This document shows, piece by piece, positions 60,936 through 64,000 of a stretch of DNA of 64,000 nucleotides (the first letter of the stretch is position 1; each line of letters starts with the position of its first letter). This stretch comes from Bacteroidales bacterium (GTDB lineage Bacteria > Bacteroidota > Bacteroidia > Bacteroidales > VadinHA17). A program made the position numbers and the translations under genes. Under the pieces are notes generated by a model. It was given only the letters and a program-made list of their open reading frames with translations, made no database searches and had not been told where the DNA came from. The stretch is from assembly GCA_016715075.1 (NCBI GenBank), contig JADKBK010000007.1, positions 186,001-250,000 of the forward strand, written 5' to 3'.

Positions 60936-60950
60936 GCTTTGTCCTCCTTC

Positions 60951-63900
60951 TTATTTGGGTATTGAAAAATAAAAAATTGCTCCTTTATCAATTTCCGCTT
61001 CTGCCCAGGTTCTTCCTCCATGTCGTGATATTATTCTCTGCACATTTGCAAGGCCAATTCCGGTTCCTTCAAACTGTACAGAGGAGTGTAATCGCTGGAA
61101 TACTCCAAAAAGCTTTTGGGCATATTGCATATCAAAACCTACTCCATTATCCTGTATAAAAAAAATAGTTTCATTGTTGTCATCTTTGTAACCTATCTGA
61201 ATAGCAGCATCTTCCCGGTTCCTGGTATACTTAATGGCATTATCAAGCAGATTAATCCATGCCAGACGCAACAGATTGTAATCACCTTGAATTTCAGGTA
61301 ATGGTGAAATTTTCCATTCAATATTCCGGCCTTTCAGGGAAGGTTTTATTTGTTCTAATGCATCTACGACAACCTGATTCATTTCTATGAGTGCTTTTTG
61401 CAACTCAGCACGACCTGTTTTTGAAAGACTTAATAAGTCATCAATCAGGGCACCCATTTTTTTTGCTGAAGTGGTAATTGTATTTAAATATTTTCTGGCA
61501 TCCCCGGGCAGTTGATCGGAATACTGTTGTGACAATATTTCTGCAAACCCATTAATATGCCTCAACGGTGACCTCAGGTCATGTGATACTGAGTGGGAGA
61601 AGGATTCAAGTTCTCTGTTGGATGCTTCAAGTTGTGCAGTACGTTCCCTGACACGTTGTTCAAGGGTTTCATTGAGCAGCCTGATTTCATCTTCAGCCTG
61701 CTTTCGCCAGGTAATATCTATTACGAACCCTATTACATTCAATGCTGCTCCTTTCATATCTATCTTCACTATAGCCCCAATATCATAAAACCATATGTAT
61801 TCTCCGTAACTGTTCAAAATCCGATATTCAACTTCGTACTTAACAGCCAATCCTCCGAGGTGTTCTTTCATTGCATTTATGGCTTTATCGAAATCTTCAG
61901 GATGAATCAATGCAGTAAAATCGTTATAGTGCTTAAAGTTTTCAGAGGAATAACCCAGCATCTCAACTTTACGTTTATCAAATGTCACATTGCCGGTATT
62001 TATATCCATTTCCCACCATGCCATATTTGCGATCTGCATTGCAAGTTCAAGTCTGGAGCTGTTTTCATTCAGAGCTTCTTCAGCAAGTTTTTTGTTGGTG
62101 ATGTCTACATTAAAGCCATACCATGTAACGCTGCCATCAGGTAATCTTTCAGGTGTAGAGGTGGAGTATATCCACTGAATTTTCCTGCCGGGTATTTGTA
62201 CTCTGAACTCACAGGTAAAATAGCTCAGATGTTCTGCAGAATACTCAATGTCGCGGATTACCCGCTCCACATCTTCAGGGTAAATTACCCTGGCAATCGG
62301 ACCAAAGTCATTCAGAACATCTTCCGGCGAACAGCCAAAAATATTACGGATACCTTCTGAAGCTAAAGGGACATAGTAGCTTCCATCAGGTCTGCGTGTA
62401 AACTGATATATCAGATCGGGGACATTTGCCGAGAGCTTTCTGAATTCCTGATCTTTTTCACGGATTTTAGCCTCAATTTGTTTTTGTTCGGTAATATCAG
62501 TGTATTCATTAAGCGAATATTCTTCTCCGTTTATTTCAAATACTTCAGAATAGCCTCTGGCCCAACCAGTTTTGCCTTTTGCAGTTTTGAACTGAAACTC
62601 AAACCCGTGGATAAAGCCTTGTTTATCAAGTGTATCTTGTATAATTATGCGTTTTTGTGGGTCAAGCCAAAAATCAAAATCATCAACGGATTTTCCTAAT
62701 ATATCTTCCCGATTAATTTCGAATTGCAGTTCAGCAGCTTCATTAAAATCGTAGAATAACCTGTCGGAAACTTTGGTCAGGACTTTGGCTACCGGTCCCA
62801 GATTAAACATTTTTGAAAAGCGCTCTTCACTCTGGCGCAATTTTTCCTCAGCCTCCTTGCGTTCTGTAATGTCCTGAAAAAAACCATATACCCTGCGGTT
62901 TTCAAAATCAGCTTTTCCTATAGAATGAACTTTCCTCCGGTTGCCTTTCGCTGTAATAATTTCAAGTTCCACATCGAAAGGTTCACCGGATTTGAGCATC
63001 TTTTTTAAAGCATCATCAATAATTGGTTTGGATTCATCAGAGTAAAAACTTATTCCTCTGTCAACATTTGGATTGAAGCTAAAATCGACTTCATGTATCC
63101 GGTAAACCTCCTCTGTCCATGTTTGTTCCAAAGTATCAATATTGAACTCCCAACCGCCAACTCTACCGATAAATTCTGTTTCAGCAAGCAGTTTTTTACT
63201 CTTGTTCAGGTCCTCTTCGGCCAGCTTTCGACGGGTTATATCCTCTATAATACCCAGGTTATAAAGAAATTGCCCTTCGCTATCGTAGGTGGCGGTAACA
63301 GTAAGCGATCCCCAGATCATATGTCCGTCTTTCCGGATATATCGCTTCTCGGTTTTATAAACAGATATCTCCTTATTATTCAGTTTTTTAATATAGATTA
63401 GGTTCTTGGACACATCATCCGGATGAGAAATGTCTTTAAATGTTAGTTTCAGAAGCTCTGCTTCACTGTATCCCATGATTAAGCAGAAGGCAGGATTAGC
63501 CTTTTTAAACCTGAATTCTTTATCCGCCATAACCATTCCGAAAGGACCGTTTTCATAGAGTTTACTAAACCTGAATTCACTTTCAAATAGTTTTTCCTGC
63601 TGGCGTTTACGGTCAGTGATATCAATAGATAGAATAAATACTCCTTCAGGAACCGGTTGGATACTAAGGTCAAACCAACCGATGCTTCCATCAGGGTATA
63701 AAAATTCGTTTTCAAAATGACTGGGAATTTTTTTTTCGAGAACCTGTTTAATACTTTTAAATACTTCTGTGTTTTCAATTCCCGGCCATATGTCCATAAA
63801 TCTTTTACCCATCAGCTCCTCATTCGGACGTCGATTGTGAATCTCTGCCGTGTGATTCAGATAAATATATCTCAAGTCAAAACCAATAATCTGACAGCCT

Positions 63901-64000
63901 TCCAGCATGTTGTCGAGGGTATTGCGGGAGCGTTCTTCACTTTTTCTTAATGCCTCATTAAGCTGCGATTGTTCCAATTTTTTAAGGGTGATTTCGCTTA
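60951..64000 (-). CDS. multi-PAS sensor histidine kinase, N-terminus beyond the window
   Basis: The frame is open to the right edge: codons before a possible TTG start at 63977 read SEITLKK, typical of a linker between PAS domains, so the gene is probably cut. About 1015 codons are visible. They hold about six PAS/PAC domains, each followed by a DITxRK/LAEE-type linker (for example DITDRKRQQEKL, DITRRKLAEEDL, DITERKEAEEKL, DITEQKQIEAKI, DITNKKLAEEAL, DITWRKQAEDEI). Then come DHp with the phospho-histidine in SVSHDLRSPLRHINGF (about residue 800) and HATPase_c (LLDNAIKYTR, GTGIGLANVQRI). No receiver or membrane helix is present. It resembles phytochrome-type soluble kinases and leads the three-gene signalling unit. 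Confidence 0.9.
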   Translation of the reverse strand, partial: SEITLKKLEQSQLNEALRKSEERSRNTLDNMLEGCQIIGFDLRYIYLNHTAEIHNRRPNEELMGKRFMDIWPGIENTEVFKSIKQVLEKKIPSHFENEFLYPDGSIGWFDLSIQPVPEGVFILSIDITDRKRQQEKLFESEFRFSKLYENGPFGMVMADKEFRFKKANPAFCLIMGYSEAELLKLTFKDISHPDDVSKNLIYIKKLNNKEISVYKTEKRYIRKDGHMIWGSLTVTATYDSEGQFLYNLGIIEDITRRKLAEEDLNKSKKLLAETEFIGRVGGWEFNIDTLEQTWTEEVYRIHEVDFSFNPNVDRGISFYSDESKPIIDDALKKMLKSGEPFDVELEIITAKGNRRKVHSIGKADFENRRVYGFFQDITERKEAEEKLRQSEERFSKMFNLGPVAKVLTKVSDRLFYDFNEAAELQFEINREDILGKSVDDFDFWLDPQKRIIIQDTLDKQGFIHGFEFQFKTAKGKTGWARGYSEVFEINGEEYSLNEYTDITEQKQIEAKIREKDQEFRKLSANVPDLIYQFTRRPDGSYYVPLASEGIRNIFGCSPEDVLNDFGPIARVIYPEDVERVIRDIEYSAEHLSYFTCEFRVQIPGRKIQWIYSTSTPERLPDGSVTWYGFNVDITNKKLAEEALNENSSRLELAMQIANMAWWEMDINTGNVTFDKRKVEMLGYSSENFKHYNDFTALIHPEDFDKAINAMKEHLGGLAVKYEVEYRILNSYGEYIWFYDIGAIVKIDMKGAALNVIGFVIDITWRKQAEDEIRLLNETLEQRVRERTAQLEASNRELESFSHSVSHDLRSPLRHINGFAEILSQQYSDQLPGDARKYLNTITTSAKKMGALIDDLLSLSKTGRAELQKALIEMNQVVVDALEQIKPSLKGRNIEWKISPLPEIQGDYNLLRLAWINLLDNAIKYTRNREDAAIQIGYKDDNNETIFFIQDNGVGFDMQYAQKLFGVFQRLHSSVQFEGTGIGLANVQRIISRHGGRTWAEAEIDKGAIFYFSIPK

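Noticed and set aside
61593..62144. Plus-strand 183-codon ORF opposite the multi-PAS kinase
   Set aside because: Antisense to clear PAS and kinase linker sequence; Phe/Ile/Cys-rich composition without signal or domain.
63977..64000. TTG at 63977 as the true start of the multi-PAS kinase
   Set aside because: The frame remains open to the edge and reads like an inter-PAS linker, so the gene most likely begins outside the window.
1..64000. tRNA, rRNA, riboswitch or integrase/prophage signals
   Set aside because: Intergenic regions were read for cloverleaf-like, conserved rRNA and att-like sequences and none was convincing; a covariance-model scan would be decisive.

Overview
The window reads as chromosomal DNA of a free-living member of the Bacteroidota, probably in or near the Bacteroidales/Marinilabiliales. 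This rests on protein families and promoter shape, not on any marker gene. Supporting signs are a TonB-dependent receptor, many secreted or lipoprotein carbohydrate enzymes (GH20 x2, GH95, GH97, GH105, DUF1080), LytS/LytTR signalling, M56/BlaI pairs with TonB domains, small outer-membrane beta-barrels, and promoters of the TTTG-N20-TAnnTTTG type. I found no rRNA, tRNA, CRISPR array, phage module or transposase gene.

Layout. 1-2.9 kb: edge-truncated Nramp metal transporter, small membrane protein, thioredoxin-like protein, PdxH. 3-7 kb: GH20 hexosaminidase, then a leftward pair of a GH105-type hydrolase and a Tat-exported deacetylase-like enzyme. 7.2-14.7 kb: beta-barrel, LytS/LytTR two-component pair, a haem-motif beta-propeller protein, AraC regulator, YceI, pirin. 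14.9-24.6 kb: a second carbohydrate block (GH95, esterase, DUF1080, creatininase-like, GH97, and a GH127-like remnant) with no SusC/SusD pair. 24.6-31.3 kb: an ABC exporter pair, then a tightly coupled TonB receptor, DUF364 metal-chelation protein and a membrane/NTPase fusion, followed by a PNPOx-fold protein. 31.4-35.9 kb: second GH20, TPR protein, old-yellow-enzyme reductase. 36.3-41.5 kb: BlaI/M56 pair and two TlpA-like thiol-disulfide lipoproteins, the second frameshifted. 42-47.2 kb: beta-helix lipoprotein, ECF sigma factor with an anti-sigma/beta-barrel hybrid, lipoprotein, barrel. 47.3-56.7 kb: acyl-CoA ligase, E2-like acyltransferase, PRPP synthetase paralogue, truncated membrane LytTR-type protein, YqaA, flavin reductase-like protein, ICMT-like methyltransferase, DUF3754. 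56.7-64 kb: beta-barrel, hybrid histidine kinase, CheY-like regulator and a multi-PAS kinase running off the right edge.

How genes may work together. The most interesting set is 26.4-30.9 kb. A small TonB receptor is translationally coupled to a DUF364 protein and then to one polypeptide holding two membrane regions and a THEP1-type NTPase. This looks like a compact uptake route for a metal or metal complex across both membranes, with an inverted repeat upstream as a possible operator. A second theme is a likely BlaI regulon: the promoters of the BlaI gene and of the TPR gene 3 kb away share the same ATAAC-N10-GTTAT palindrome at the same place between the -33 and -7 elements. The carbohydrate enzymes suggest use of N-acetylhexosamine-, fucose-, glucose/galactose- and uronate-containing glycans.

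Intergenic DNA is rich in palindromic repeats of at least three kinds: long paired-arm elements, CCCGATA palindromes, and short 5-3-5 palindromes. Several gene remnants sit beside such DNA, so the region seems to have undergone repeated small rearrangements.
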